Assembly (NCBI RefSeq): GCF_002257665.1
Contig: NZ_MQWB01000001.1
Location: 3,483,119 to 3,547,118, forward strand
DNA from: Rubricoccus marinus
GTDB taxonomy: Bacteria; Bacteroidota; Rhodothermia; Rhodothermales; Rubricoccaceae
Length of the DNA stretch: 64,000 bases
Reading direction: 5' to 3'
Shown: piece after piece, positions 8,708 to 18,023 of the stretch
Layout: every line of letters begins with the position of its first letter
Position numbering within the stretch: position 1 is the first letter of the stretch
Notes under the pieces: model-generated
Database searches by the model: none
Seen by the model: only the letters and a program-made list of their open reading frames with translations
Told to the model about the DNA's origin: nothing
Made by a program: the position numbers and the translations under genes

Positions 8708-10053
8708 CGGGAAAGAGAGTCGAGAAGGTGGTCGGCGGCGGCTTCGGCGCCCGCGATCACGTCGGGCAGGCCCACGCCGCGGAGGGCGGCGCCGGCGAGC
8801 GCGAGGCGCGGGTAGCGCGCACGGGCGGCGTCGAGCGCGGCGAGGCGCTCGGGGTGGCCGAGCGTGTAGCGCGGCGAGGCGGCCTGCCACCGCTGGACGG
8901 CCGTAAACATGGGGTCGGCGCGAAGGCCGAGCCTCTGGCGGAGGTGCTCGCGCGCAGCGCTGAGCAGCGCGCCGTCGCCAGAGGCTGCGGCGGCCTCGGG
9001 GCGGAGGAAAACGCGCGCGAGGTCGTGGCCGTCGGGCGCCGTGCCGGGGTGCTTGCGCGAGAGAAGCGTAACAGCCTGGACGGGCCCGCCCTCGCGGCGC
9101 GGCACGAGCCAGCCCGACACGTCGGGCACGTCCAGCCCAGCGCTCTCGAAGCCGACGATCGCGACCGCGGCGCTGCCCATCGGAACGGCCGCCAGAGGCG
9201 AGGCGAGGTCGGCGCCCAGCGGCGCGAGGGCTCGCGCGGCGGCGGGCGCCGGGAGCGCGACGAGAAGCGCGTCGGCCTCGAACGTGTCGCCGCCGCTCTG
9301 GACCGCCGCGCCTCTGGCGTCCATCGCGACGGATTCGACGGGCGTGTGGGTATGGAGATGGACACCGAGGCTCTGGAGCGCGGAGACGACGGCGTCGGGC
9401 AGCGCGTCCATGCCGCGGATGGGGCGCTGGAACGGCGAGCCCGGGGCGCCAGAGGCCGCGGCGGCGCGCCAGCTCAAGAGCGGCCCCTCGCGCTCGCGCG
9501 TGTGGAGGTGCGGAAGCGTGGCGCGAAGCGAGATCGGCCCAGCGTCGGCGCCGTATAGCCCGCCGAGCAGCGGCTCGATCAAGCCGTCCCACGCGCCGCG
9601 GCCAAAGCGCCGGATCGCGAACGCTTGCAGGCTCTCGTCGTCGTCCCCGGCCCGGCGCCGCACGAGCGGCTCGGCGCCCGCGCGGAGTCGCGCCGCCAGA
9701 GGCAGCGCCCGCGTCGTGAGCAGCGGACCCAGCCGGCCAGGGACGAGGCCTGAGAGGCCGGACGGGAGCGGGTAGAGCCGCCCGCGGCGCTGGATCAGTG
9801 CGCCGCCTCTGGCGGGTGCGGTCTCCACTCCCAACTGCGCGGCCAGGCGCGCCGCACCCGGCTTGCGGACCAGGAACACGTCCGGCCCCACGTCGGCCAC
9901 AAACCCGTCCTGCCGGAGCGTTTTGACGACGCCGCCCAGGCGCTCGGACGCTTCCAGAAGCCGCACGCTGCGCCCGGCCTCGGCGAGGCGGAGCGCGGCG
10001 GCGAGGCCGGCCATGCCGCCTCCGAGAACGAGGACATCGGTGCGGTCGGTCAC
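8704..10053 (-). CDS. hemY: Protoporphyrinogen/coproporphyrinogen oxidase (HemY type)
   Basis: About 449 residues. The N-terminal FAD-binding motif is [20 protein letters not shown], followed by [12 protein letters not shown], and the C-terminal FAD segment is [19 protein letters not shown]. This is the oxygen-dependent flavin oxidase family. Because hemQ is in the same cluster, the likely substrate is coproporphyrinogen III (CgoX role) rather than protoporphyrinogen IX. No ATG fits: GTG at 10053 starts just before the dinucleotide motif, and a GTG at 10092 would add 13 residues. Confidence 0.93.
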   Translation of the reverse strand: MTDRTDVLVLGGGMAGLAAALRLAEAGRSVRLLEASERLGGVVKTLRQDGFVADVGPDVFLVRKPGAARLAAQLGVETAPARGGALIQRRGRLYPLPSGLSGLVPGRLGPLLTTRALPLAARLRAGAEPLVRRRAGDDDESLQAFAIRRFGRGAWDGLIEPLLGGLYGADAGPISLRATLPHLHTREREGPLLSWRAAAASGAPGSPFQRPIRGMDALPDAVVSALQSLGVHLHTHTPVESVAMDARGAAVQSGGDTFEADALLVALPAPAAARALAPLGADLASPLAAVPMGSAAVAIVGFESAGLDVPDVSGWLVPRREGGPVQAVTLLSRKHPGTAPDGHDLARVFLRPEAAAASGDGALLSAAREHLRQRLGLRADPMFTAVQRWQAASPRYTLGHPERLAALDAARARYPRLALAGAALRGVGLPDVIAGAEAAADHLLDSLSR

Positions 10054-10105
10054 AGGTGCGAGGGTGGGTGGATAGAGGCGATGGCAGAGCACCTGAGCCT
10101 CGGAT

Positions 10106-10228
10106 GTGTCATCCTGAGCGGAAGCCCGCAGGGCTGAAGCCGAAGGATCTCAGCCGACTCTGTCGCGGCGTGCTCTGCTGAGATCCTTCGGCTCCGGCGG
10201 CTCGCGCCGCCTCCGCTCAGGATGACAC
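10106..10228. repeat. Nested perfect inverted repeat in the hemY-hemH spacer
   Basis: The outer arms GTGTCATCCTGAGCGGA (10106-10122) and its exact complement (10212-10228) are 17 bp. The inner arms AGCCGAAGGATCTCAGC (10138-10154) and its exact complement (10177-10193) are also 17 bp. The spacer can fold into one long double hairpin. It could attenuate or stabilise the hem transcript. Confidence 0.85.
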
Positions 10229-10289
10229 GATCGGCGCTCGGCGGACGCACCGCCAGAGGCGCCTCGGTTCTGGCCTCTGGCGCCAGAGG

Positions 10290-11324
10290 CTAGACGGGCG
10301 AGGTGGTGCCCTCGGGCATCGGCATGGTCGGGGCGCCCGCGGAGGCGGCGCGCACGTCGGACGCGATCCAGCCGGCCTCGGCGGCCTGGCCTTCTACGAG
10401 TTCGGCGATGAGCCGCACGAAGCGCGGGTCGTCGTTGAGCGAGGGCGGGCGCACGAGCGTCATGCCGCGTTCCTTGGCCGCCTTTTGCGCCTCGATGTCG
10501 ATGTCGAACAGGATCTCGACGTGGTCGCTCACGAAGCCAATCGCGAGGCTCACAACCTTGTCGATGCCGCGCTCGTCCTGGAGCGTCGGCACGTGGTCTT
10601 CGAGTTGCGGCCCGAGCCACGGCTCGGGGCTGCGGCCCTCGCTCTGGTAGCTCCAGCTCCACTGGTCCTCGCGGAGCCCGGCGCGCTCGGCGATAAGTCG
10701 CGCCGTCGTCCAGAGCTGGTCCTGGTAGGGGTCGCCCTCGCGGAGGATGCGGACCGGCAGGCTGTGCGCGCTGAGCACGACGTGCACCTCGTCCTGCTCC
10801 TCTTCGGGAAACGCCTCGATGCCCTCGCGCACGCGCGCCGCGAACGCGTCGATCAGGAGGTCGGCGTCGAAGTACGCGTCGACGTAGCTGAACTCGATGT
10901 CGCCGCGGTAGAGCTCCAGGCCTGCCTTCACCTTGGCCTGGTACTTCGCGATGGACATGGACGAGAAGTGCGGCGCGAGGACGATCGCGACGGCCTGCTC
11001 GATCCCGTCGTCCAGCATCTGACCGACGGTCTCCTCGATCCACGGCGCCCAGTGGCGCATGCCGAGGTACGCCTTGAACCGCTCGGGCTCGCCGGGCGGG
11101 TTGAGGTGCGCCATCGCGCCGTCGATCTGCGCCTTGGTCAGCCCCATGATGGGCGACTTGCCGCCGATCATGCGGTAGTTGTTCGTGATCTCGTCCAGAA
11201 CGGCCGTCGTCGTCGGCCGGCCGTGGCGGATGTCGGAGAGGTAGCCCGCGATCTCGTCGAGAGACTCGGGGCCGCCGTAGGCCATGAAGAGGACGCCGAT
11301 GGGTTTGGCGGGAGGAGTAGGCAT
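10290..11324 (-). CDS. hemH: Ferrochelatase (probable coproporphyrin ferrochelatase)
   Basis: 344 residues. Metal-insertion residues are H187 (VVLSAHSLP) and E270 (SDHVEILFDID). LFMAYGGPESLDEI is the usual N-terminus. It inserts Fe2+ into a porphyrin. Given hemQ and no hemF/hemN, coproporphyrin III is the probable substrate. The C-terminal ~20 residues are low complexity. The start at 11324 avoids a spurious upstream extension through a spacer repeat. The TAG stop overlaps an exact 18-bp palindrome of the iterated 10-mer. Confidence 0.96.
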   Translation of the reverse strand: MPTPPAKPIGVLFMAYGGPESLDEIAGYLSDIRHGRPTTTAVLDEITNNYRMIGGKSPIMGLTKAQIDGAMAHLNPPGEPERFKAYLGMRHWAPWIEETVGQMLDDGIEQAVAIVLAPHFSSMSIAKYQAKVKAGLELYRGDIEFSYVDAYFDADLLIDAFAARVREGIEAFPEEEQDEVHVVLSAHSLPVRILREGDPYQDQLWTTARLIAERAGLREDQWSWSYQSEGRSPEPWLGPQLEDHVPTLQDERGIDKVVSLAIGFVSDHVEILFDIDIEAQKAAKERGMTLVRPPSLNDDPRFVRLIAELVEGQAAEAGWIASDVRAASAGAPTMPMPEGTTSPV

Positions 11325-11376
11325 CGGTCGGGAGAGGGTTCGGGTACTCGGAGTGCGGAGGCTCTGGGTGGCAGAG

Positions 11377-11460
11377 GCGTGATCCGTGATGCGTGAGGGC
11401 GTTCGCGAGCACGTGCGGTGTTCGCGAGCACCGTCCTGGATCACGCAGCGCGAATCACGC
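11377..11460. repeat. Quasi-tandem word repeats forming an inverted repeat, hemH-hemE spacer
   Basis: GCGTGATCCGTGATGCGTGA (from 11377) is imperfectly complementary to the stretch at 11438-11460. Between them GTTCGCGAGCAC occurs twice (11401 and 11420). No gene lies here. The right arm runs a few bases into the hemE 3' end. Confidence 0.7.
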
Positions 11461-12477
11461 GCTCGTCTGCTCGCGCACGTAGTCGGTGAGGCGCGCGACG
11501 GCGTCGGGCGGGGTGGCGGGGACCAGGCCGTGGCCGGTGTTGAACACGTAGCCGGTCTTGGGCGCTTCGGCGAGGACGCGGTCGGTCTGCGCCTTGAGCT
11601 CGCGCCAGGGCGCCTGCAGGAGGTACGGGTCCAGGTTGCCCTGAAGCGGCTTGCCGCCCGTGCGCTCGTAGGCTTCTTTGAGAGACGGCCCGGAGTCCAC
11701 GCCGATCACGTCGCCGCCAGCGGCTGCGATGGCGTCCAGGTGGCCAGCGGTGCCGGTCGTGAAGTGGACGACGGGGAGGCCGGTCTTCTGCGCGATGGCA
11801 ATCAGCTTGGCCGTGTACGGCGCCGCGTAGCGCTCGTAGTCGTAGCGCGAGAGGGCGCCTGCCCACGAGTCGAAGACCTGCAGCGCACCGGCGCCGGCCT
11901 TGGCCTGCTCCGTCAGGAAGCTGCCCGCGACGGTAACCAGCTTGTCCATGAGCCGCCGCCACGCGGCGGGCTCGGTGTACATGAACACGCGGGTCTTCTC
12001 GTACTTCTTGGAGCCTCCGCCCTCGATCGCGTAGGCCGCGAGCGTGAACGGCGCGCCCGCGAAGCCGAGGACGGGAATCCCGAGCGGGTCCAGTTCCGCC
12101 TTGACCAGCTTGATGGCCTCTGGCGTGTACATCATCGTCTCGCCCGCGGGGGGCGTGGCGAGCATGTCCACGTCCTTTGGCGTGTTGATCGGGTTCTCGA
12201 TGACCGGCCCGACGCCCTTCTCGAAGTGGAGCCCGAGGCCCATCGTCTGCAGCGGCGGCAGCAGGTCCGAGTAGATCACGGCCGCGTCCAGGCCGAAGCG
12301 GCGGATGGGCTGCAGCGTGATCTCGGCGGCGATCTCCGGCGTCTTGACCATCGTGAGAAAGCTGTGCTTCTCACGGATGGCGCGGTACTCGGGGAGGTAG
12401 CGGCCGGCCTGCCGCATAAACCACACGGGCGTGGCGTCGACGGGTTTGCCTGCGAGGGCGTCGAGGAATCGGGACAT
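11455..12477 (-). CDS. hemE: Uroporphyrinogen decarboxylase
   Basis: 340 residues, full length. It removes four carboxyl groups from uroporphyrinogen III to give coproporphyrinogen III. Signatures: TPVWFMRQAGRYLPEYR near the N-terminus, PLQTMGLGLHFEKGVGP, and FAGAPFTLAAYAIEGG. It sits between hemQ and hemH on the same strand, at the step just before the coproporphyrin branch. Confidence 0.97.
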   Translation of the reverse strand: MSRFLDALAGKPVDATPVWFMRQAGRYLPEYRAIREKHSFLTMVKTPEIAAEITLQPIRRFGLDAAVIYSDLLPPLQTMGLGLHFEKGVGPVIENPINTPKDVDMLATPPAGETMMYTPEAIKLVKAELDPLGIPVLGFAGAPFTLAAYAIEGGGSKKYEKTRVFMYTEPAAWRRLMDKLVTVAGSFLTEQAKAGAGALQVFDSWAGALSRYDYERYAAPYTAKLIAIAQKTGLPVVHFTTGTAGHLDAIAAAGGDVIGVDSGPSLKEAYERTGGKPLQGNLDPYLLQAPWRELKAQTDRVLAEAPKTGYVFNTGHGLVPATPPDAVARLTDYVREQTSA

Positions 12478-12484
12478 GCGGAGT

Positions 12485-12555
12485 CAGGTACGGGGTACTC
12501 GGTACGAGGTACAGGTCGAAAGGGCGCCGAAGCTGTACGGGGTGCCCCGTACCTC
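12485..12555. repeat. GGTAC-word inverted repeat, hemE-hemQ spacer
   Basis: CAGGTACGGGGTACTCGGTA (from 12485) pairs imperfectly with GTACGGGGTGCCCCGTACCT (from 12535). The spacer also ends in a 17-bp version of the iterated palindrome against the hemQ stop codon. Confidence 0.7.
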
Positions 12556-12567
12556 TGGCGCCAGAGG

Positions 12568-13374
12568 CTAGTGGCCGGAGCCGGTGTGCTCCAGCGCCCA
12601 GGCGTAGGGACCGGCGCTCTGCCAGATGGCGCGGCCAACGAAAAAGGGGCCGAGGTTGTCGATAAACTCGGCGGTTTGGCGCGTGGAGCGCATCTTCTGG
12701 ACGACCGCCGAGAGCGGGTGCAAGTCCTTGCCGACGAGCCCGGCGATGAAGTCGTTGTCGTTGGGGTCCAGGCCGTGGCAGGCTAGGCGCACGTCGTGCG
12801 CCAAGTCGGACTTGCCGAAGGCACGGCCAATCCCGCCGTGCTCCATGAGCATGCGGCGCTGCTCCTCGCGCGGCTCGCGCTCGAAACGGCCGCTCCGGCG
12901 CAGCGGGTACCACACGGCCCACGGCCAGTCGGGGTTGGCGATGGTCTTGACTGGCTTGGCGACAAGCGCGCCGATCAGGTCCTGCTCGTAGCCGATGGAG
13001 TACGTTCGGCCCAGCATCGTGAGGTGCGGGAGCGGCGTGAGGCCGCGGAACGGCTCCGAAAGGTGCAGCGCCCGGCCGTCCTCGACGAAAAACGCAGGGT
13101 CCTCATGGAACGTGAGCACGGCCACGCTCTGCGGATCCTGCGCGCCGACGTAGATCGCGCCGCCCACGCCCGCGGCCTCGGCGGCCTCCGCCAGAGGCGT
13201 GGCGTCGGTGCAGCCGGTGTAGGCGAGGAGTTGGACGAACAGGCGCCGGTCGAGCGATTGGGGCGCGCCCTCGGCGGTCTTGCCGCGCTCGGCGAGGCTG
13301 AGGCCGCTGGCGTCGCGGCTCTCGCCAGAGGCGGTGTCGTCGGATTTCGGGGCGCTCTGGAGGTCGAGGGCCAT
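12568..13374 (-). CDS. hemQ: Coproheme decarboxylase, chlorite dismutase family
   Basis: 268 residues with the Cld/HemQ core. Y156 lies in WAVWYPLRRSGRFE, at the position of the catalytic Tyr of Gram-positive ChdC. H179 in LMEHGGIGRAF matches the proximal heme ligand. The family end motif is IDNLGPFFVGR. HemQ converts coproheme to heme b with peroxide. Lying between hemB and hemE, it points to the coproporphyrin-dependent route. The first ~40 residues are low complexity and include ASG tripeptides from the iterated motif. Assignment of Y156 and H179 is by motif, not by alignment. Confidence 0.9.
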   Translation of the reverse strand: MALDLQSAPKSDDTASGESRDASGLSLAERGKTAEGAPQSLDRRLFVQLLAYTGCTDATPLAEAAEAAGVGGAIYVGAQDPQSVAVLTFHEDPAFFVEDGRALHLSEPFRGLTPLPHLTMLGRTYSIGYEQDLIGALVAKPVKTIANPDWPWAVWYPLRRSGRFEREPREEQRRMLMEHGGIGRAFGKSDLAHDVRLACHGLDPNDNDFIAGLVGKDLHPLSAVVQKMRSTRQTAEFIDNLGPFFVGRAIWQSAGPYAWALEHTGSGH

Positions 13375-13517
13375 TTTCAGTCTGGGGTGAAAGTGGGGAT
13401 ACGCGCGGGTGTGAGCGGGGATCGCGCCGCGTGCGGCTTCACGGAGTGTCCGCGAGACGGGCCCGCTGGAGGGGGCCTCTGGCGCCAGAGGCTTGGGCCG
13501 AGAGCGCTCTCCCTATG

Positions 13518-13692
13518 GCGTCATTCCCGCGAACGCGGGAATCCAGAGTGGCGAGCGCACCTTTCGCCAGAGGCTTCTGACGAGTCAACAAGGAAAGGCG
13601 TCCGGCGTCCTCTGGCGAGCGTCCTGAGCATCAGGGCGCGTCAAGGGGCGTTCCCGGTATGCTGGATCCCCGATCGGGGTCGGGGATGACGT
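13518..13692. repeat. Inverted-repeat spacer element, copy B
   Basis: The left arm is GCGTCATTCCCGCGAACGCG then GGAATCCAGAG. The right arm is GGATCCCC-GATC-GGGG then a GGGGATGACGT end. It shares AGTGGCGAGCGCAC, GAGCATCAGG and GCGTTCCCG with copy A. It occupies most of the 402-bp hemB-hemQ spacer (13375-13776), where I see no gene. Confidence 0.8.
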
Positions 13693-13776
13693 TGTTGGAG
13701 CGGGAGGCGCTTTGGGAATAGCAGGGCGAGGTTCTGGCGAGCAATGGGGCACCAGAGAATGGGGCGCCAGAGGCGG

Positions 13777-14775
13777 CTACTCGCCGTCTTTCAGCCAGCG
13801 GGCGGCTTCGGCGGCGTAGTACGTGATGATGACATCGGCGCCGGCGCGGTGGAGGCTGGTGAGCGTTTCCAGGACGGCGCGGCGCTCGTCGAGCCAGCCT
13901 CTGGCGCCAGCGGCCTTGAGCATGGCGTACTCGCCGGAGACGTGGTAGGCGCCGAGCGGGCGGTCCGGGAAGGCGTCGCGGATCTGGCGGACGATGTCGA
14001 GGTAGGCCACGGCGGGCTTGACCATGAGCATGTCGGCGCCTTGGGCGACGTCGAGCGCGGCCTCGCGGAGCGCTTCGCGGGCGTTCGCGGGGTCCATCTG
14101 GTGCGTGCGGCGGTCGCCAAAGGCCGGCGCGCTGTCGGCGGCGTCGCGGAAAGGGCCGTAGAACGCCGAGGCGTACTTCACGGCGTAGCTGAAAATGCCG
14201 ACGTGGTCGAAGCCCGCGGAATCGAGCCCCTGGCGGATGGCGCCCACGACGCCGTCGATCATGGACGAGGGCGCGACGAGATCCGCGCCCGCGCGGGCGT
14301 GGCTGATGGCGGCTTCGACGTGCTGAGGCAGCGAGGCCTCTAGCTGCAACTCGCCGTCGGTCCCGATAAAGCCGCAGTGGCCGTGGTCGGTGTACTCGCA
14401 GAGGCACACGTCGGTGATGACGGCGAGATCCGGCACGGCTTCTTTGATGGCGCGCGTGGCGCGTTGCACGGCCTCGTCGTCGCCAGAGGCCGCGGAGCCC
14501 TCGGCGTCTTTGTGCGCGGGGATCCCGAAGAGGAGCACGCCGCCGACGCCGAGACCGGCCGCCTCTTGCGCCTCCTTGACGGCCTCGTCTACCGAGAGTT
14601 GGAAGACGCCGGGCATGGACGAGATCTCGTCGCGGACGCCTTCGCCATCGCGGACGAAGAGCGGGAGGACGAACGCGGCGGGGTCCAGGCGCGTCTCGCG
14701 GACGAGGCCGCGCACGGCGGCGGAGGCACGGAGGCGCTGGGGACGGTCGGCGCCAGAGGCGTGGGGGCTAAACAT
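13777..14775 (-). CDS. hemB: Delta-aminolevulinic acid dehydratase (porphobilinogen synthase)
   Basis: 332 residues. It condenses two 5-aminolevulinates to porphobilinogen. The metal-cysteine segment [14 protein letters not shown] is intact, indicating a zinc-type enzyme. The two active-site lysines lie in [15 protein letters not shown] and [15 protein letters not shown]. The ATG overlaps the hemD stop (TGATG), so translation is coupled. Confidence 0.97.
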   Translation of the reverse strand: MFSPHASGADRPQRLRASAAVRGLVRETRLDPAAFVLPLFVRDGEGVRDEISSMPGVFQLSVDEAVKEAQEAAGLGVGGVLLFGIPAHKDAEGSAASGDDEAVQRATRAIKEAVPDLAVITDVCLCEYTDHGHCGFIGTDGELQLEASLPQHVEAAISHARAGADLVAPSSMIDGVVGAIRQGLDSAGFDHVGIFSYAVKYASAFYGPFRDAADSAPAFGDRRTHQMDPANAREALREAALDVAQGADMLMVKPAVAYLDIVRQIRDAFPDRPLGAYHVSGEYAMLKAAGARGWLDERRAVLETLTSLHRAGADVIITYYAAEAARWLKDGE

Positions 14776-15521
14776 CAGGCGTAGAGGGCGTCGAGCGTGG
14801 CGAGGATGCCGCCGACGGTGTGGGGGTCGGCGACGGCGCTCGCGCGGAGACCAAAGGGCGGTAGCGCCTCGGCGGTCACGGGGCCGATGGCGACGAGCGC
14901 GAGACCGGCAAGTGCGCCGATGTCCGGGACCGAGGCCAGAAAGCCTCTGGCGGTGGAAGGCGAGGTAAACGTGATGGCGTCCGGCCGCTGGCGGAGCGCG
15001 TCGGCCACCGCGTCGGGGTCGGCCTCGGTGATCGTGCGGTAGGCCGTCACGTCGTGGACCTCGGCGCCGCGGCGGGCGAGGCCGCTGGCGATGGCCTCGC
15101 GGCCGATGTGCGAGCGGAGGAGGACGACGCGGTCGCCCGCTTCGATCGGCAGTTCGGCGATGAGGACATCGCCGATGGCCTCTCGCGGGACGAAGTCGAC
15201 GGGCGCGCCCGCGCTCTGGAGCGCTTCGGCGGTCCCGGAGCCGACGGCGGCGACCCGCACCCCGGCGGGCAGGCCGTCCGGCCACGCCTCGCGGATCGCG
15301 CCCCAGCCGTACTCCACGCCCGTCGCGCTCGTGAACACGACCCAGGCGGCGCGGCTGATCTCGCGCGCGGCCTGCGCCAGAGGCGCGGGGTCCTCGGCGG
15401 GCTCGAAGCGGATCGACGGCACGAGAAGGGGCGTCGCGCCGCGCTCGCGCAGGCCTCTGGCGAGCGAGCCCGCCTGCTCTTCGGCGCGCGTGACGACGAC
15501 TCGGCGGCCCTCCAGCGTCAT
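14775..15521 (-). CDS. hemD: Uroporphyrinogen-III synthase
   Basis: 248 residues. HemD is weakly conserved, but [12 protein letters not shown] at the N-terminus, [10 protein letters not shown], and [13 protein letters not shown] plus [11 protein letters not shown] in the second half are typical. It closes and inverts ring D of hydroxymethylbilane. The start overlaps the hemC frame and the stop overlaps the hemB ATG. Confidence 0.94.
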   Translation of the reverse strand: MTLEGRRVVVTRAEEQAGSLARGLRERGATPLLVPSIRFEPAEDPAPLAQAAREISRAAWVVFTSATGVEYGWGAIREAWPDGLPAGVRVAAVGSGTAEALQSAGAPVDFVPREAIGDVLIAELPIEAGDRVVLLRSHIGREAIASGLARRGAEVHDVTAYRTITEADPDAVADALRQRPDAITFTSPSTARGFLASVPDIGALAGLALVAIGPVTAEALPPFGLRASAVADPHTVGGILATLDALYA

Positions 15522-16444
15522 GGGAGGAGCGTTTTGGCGCCGCCGGCGAGGGCTTCTTCCGCCGCGCGGGCGCCGAGCGCGGCGCCAGAGGCGAGCGCGT
15601 TCTCGGCGTCGAACGGGCCGTCCACGCGGACCTCGACGGTCCGGGCGCCGTCGGTCGAGACGACGCGCGTGCGGAGGTGCAGCCGGTCGCCAGAGGCGGT
15701 CCCGAGTGCGGCGATGGGCGCGCTGCAGCCGCCGCCGAGGCCGGCGAGAAAGGCGCGCTCGGCGGTTACGGACGCGCGCGTTTCGGCGTGGTCCAGCGCG
15801 GCGATGAGGCGCAGCACGTCCGGATCGTCCGAGCGGGTCTGGACGCCGAGGGCGGCCTGGCCGGGCGCCGGCAGCATGGTATCGAGGTCCAGAATGGACG
15901 CGGCGCGGTCGGTGATCTCCAGCCGGTCCAGGCCGGCGAGCGCGAGGATGCCTGCCGCGTAGCCGCCCTCCTGCACCTTCCGGATCCGCGTCTCCACGTT
16001 GCCGCGGATGGACTGGATCACCACGTCCGGCCTCTGGCGCAGGATCTGCGCGCCGCGGCGGAGGCTGCTCGTGCCGATGACCGCGCCAGAGGCGAGGCTT
16101 TCGAGCGTGTCGCCCGAGGGGCAGATCCAGGCGTCGCGCGGGTCGGCCCGCTCGGTCGTCGCGCCGACCGTCAGGCCGTCGGGGTCGTCGGTCGGGAGGT
16201 CCTTGAGAGAGTGGACGGCGAGGTCAATGCGGCCGTCGAGAAGCGCCGATTCGAGTTCGAGCGTGAACAGCCCCTTGCCGCCGATCTCGGGCAGCGGCTT
16301 GTCCAGCGTTTTGTCGCCCTCGGTCACGAACGGGACGAGTTCGACGCTCAGGCCGGGCCACGCGGCGCGGAGCGTGTCCGCGACGTGGCGGGCCTGCCAC
16401 ATCGCGAGGCGGGAGGTGCGGGTGCCGAGGCGGAGGCTAGTCAT
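15518..16444 (-). CDS. hemC: Hydroxymethylbilane synthase (porphobilinogen deaminase)
   Basis: 308 residues. C240 in [15 protein letters not shown] carries the dipyrromethane cofactor. Catalytic Asp is in [11 protein letters not shown] and the Arg-rich binding site in [10 protein letters not shown]. It polymerises four porphobilinogens. The stop overlaps the hemD start by 4 nt, and its own ATG overlaps the hemA 3' end by 8 nt. Confidence 0.97.
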   Translation of the reverse strand: MTSLRLGTRTSRLAMWQARHVADTLRAAWPGLSVELVPFVTEGDKTLDKPLPEIGGKGLFTLELESALLDGRIDLAVHSLKDLPTDDPDGLTVGATTERADPRDAWICPSGDTLESLASGAVIGTSSLRRGAQILRQRPDVVIQSIRGNVETRIRKVQEGGYAAGILALAGLDRLEITDRAASILDLDTMLPAPGQAALGVQTRSDDPDVLRLIAALDHAETRASVTAERAFLAGLGGGCSAPIAALGTASGDRLHLRTRVVSTDGARTVEVRVDGPFDAENALASGAALGARAAEEALAGGAKTLLP

Positions 16445-17684
16445 CGTCGAGGGCGAAAAGGCGGCGGAGGTCGTCCTCGGAGAGGTTGTCCTGCCTCTGG
16501 CGGAGCGAGGCCGTGAGGTCGTGGAACAGGCGGGTGGTGAGCGTGCGCGTGAGCTGCTGCGGGTCGCTGCAGCGCGAGGCGCGGCCGGGGGCGGGCTCGC
16601 AGGTGCGGTCCGTGCACCGGCCGCAGACGTACGCGACGGTCTCCTGGCGCACGGCTTCGGCCTCGCGGCGGAGATCGGCGATAAAGGCCTCGCGGCGGAG
16701 CCCTTCCATCTCGTAGCGCAGCTCGTCCAGCGCGGTCGCCACCTTGGCCTCGGCTTCGGGGATGGCCGCCTCTCGCGCCTGCAGCCCCGCGTCCACGACC
16801 GCGCCGAGCGCGTCGATGTCGTGCAGCGAGACGCCCGGGAGCGCGCCCACCGCCAGAGGCACGTTGCGCGGCACGCCGAGGTCTACCACGGTCCGCGCGC
16901 GGCCGTCGGCCCAGGCCTCTTGCGCTAGCCCGAGCGGGATCGCCTCGCGGTCGGTCGCGGCGAAGACCACGTCGGCGGCTGGGAGCACGTCGGCAAGCGC
17001 GGCCGGGCGGACAACCGAGAAGCCGGGGTGCGGCGGCACGTGCGCCGAGACGAGCGTGACCGAGGCCGGGCGCGAGGCCGGCAACAGGCCCATCAGCAGG
17101 CGCCCCATCTGCCCCCCGCCGATGACCAAGACGTGCCGGCCGCGGACGCCAGAGGCGCTGGCTTCGGCGATGCGGACCGAGGCCGAAGCCGTCGAGGCCG
17201 CGCCGCGGCCCAAGTCGGTCGTGCGGCGCACGCTCTGGCCCGTGCGGACGGCGGCGTCCATCGCCGCGCGCAGCGGCGGCGTGAGCGTCCCGGCGCGTTG
17301 CGCGGCGGCGCGGGCGCGGCGAACCTGCCCGAGGATCTGCGCCTCGCCGAGCACGGCGGATTCCAGGCCGCTGGCGACCCGGATGAGATGCCGCGTGGCG
17401 TCTTCCCCCTCGCGCTCCACGAAGCCCTCCAGCGAGGCGTCCGGCCCCACCCTGATCAGCCTCTGGCGCGCCCACGCGAGAAGCTCCGCGTGCGGGCGTG
17501 CGCCGCTGAGCACCCACTCCACGCGGTAGCAGGTGGAAAGCAAGCACGCGCCGAGCCCCTCCGCCTTCGCCTCCGCCAGGAGCGCCGCCACCTCCTCGGC
17601 GCCGAGCGCCCACGCTTCCCGCACGTCCACGCCGACGCGGTCGCCGTCGAGGCCGAGAGATACAATCGAAAGCGCGTCGGTCAT
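16437..17684 (-). CDS. hemA: Glutamyl-tRNA reductase with a four-cysteine insert
   Basis: 415 residues. It reduces glutamyl-tRNA to glutamate-1-semialdehyde with NADPH, the committed step of the C5 pathway. Catalytic C52 is in LLSTCYRVEW (the family usually has STCNR). HLIRVASGLESAVLGEAQILGQV and the NADPH motif VLVIGGGQMGRLL are intact. The unusual part is in the C-terminal dimerisation region: C354, C357, C362 and C372 form C-x2-C-x4-C-x9-C, a potential metal, Fe-S or heme site absent from the E. coli protein. First gene of the heme cluster. Confidence 0.96.
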   Translation of the reverse strand: MTDALSIVSLGLDGDRVGVDVREAWALGAEEVAALLAEAKAEGLGACLLSTCYRVEWVLSGARPHAELLAWARQRLIRVGPDASLEGFVEREGEDATRHLIRVASGLESAVLGEAQILGQVRRARAAAQRAGTLTPPLRAAMDAAVRTGQSVRRTTDLGRGAASTASASVRIAEASASGVRGRHVLVIGGGQMGRLLMGLLPASRPASVTLVSAHVPPHPGFSVVRPAALADVLPAADVVFAATDREAIPLGLAQEAWADGRARTVVDLGVPRNVPLAVGALPGVSLHDIDALGAVVDAGLQAREAAIPEAEAKVATALDELRYEMEGLRREAFIADLRREAEAVRQETVAYVCGRCTDRTCEPAPGRASRCSDPQQLTRTLTTRLFHDLTASLRQRQDNLSEDDLRRLFALDDD

Positions 17685-18023
17685 GTGCCGGGAAAGGGGC
17701 TCGCTGGGGTCGTGGCAGGAACGAGCCGGGATGCAGGGTATTCCCTATCGGCACCCGAGGTTTGCATAGGTTCGGGGAAGCTTTTCCTGATCGCGCGCGC
17801 CTCTAGCGCGGCGCCAGAGGCCTCGGCTTCCGGCCGGAGATGCGCCTGTTCTTCTAAGCACTTGTCTTATCACGCGCTGCCTCTTGTTCGCGAAGCGACG
17901 CGCACGCGGCACCGCGCGCCAGAGGCCACCCGGCGCGCTCGATCAAAAGCTCGCAGATCACGGGCAACCTCTTCACGCCTCAGGTTTACCAAGGCTGTAG
18001 CCTCCCGGCCTTCTTCTCGCGCC
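17685..18023. other. Divergent spacer between hemA and the MerR-type regulator
   Basis: 339 bp with no credible gene. It is less GC-rich in places (around 17855-17880), as expected for promoters of hemA (minus) and the regulator (plus). GGGTATTCCC (near 17738) is an imperfect palindrome on the hemA side. I could not find a convincing TTG-N18-TAnnTTTG promoter. Two copies of the iterated 10-mer are present. Confidence 0.4.

Noticed and set aside
8708-9592. N-terminal extension of hemL to 9592
   Set aside because: That stretch is the hemY gene in another frame; ATG at 8707 gives the standard 431-residue enzyme.
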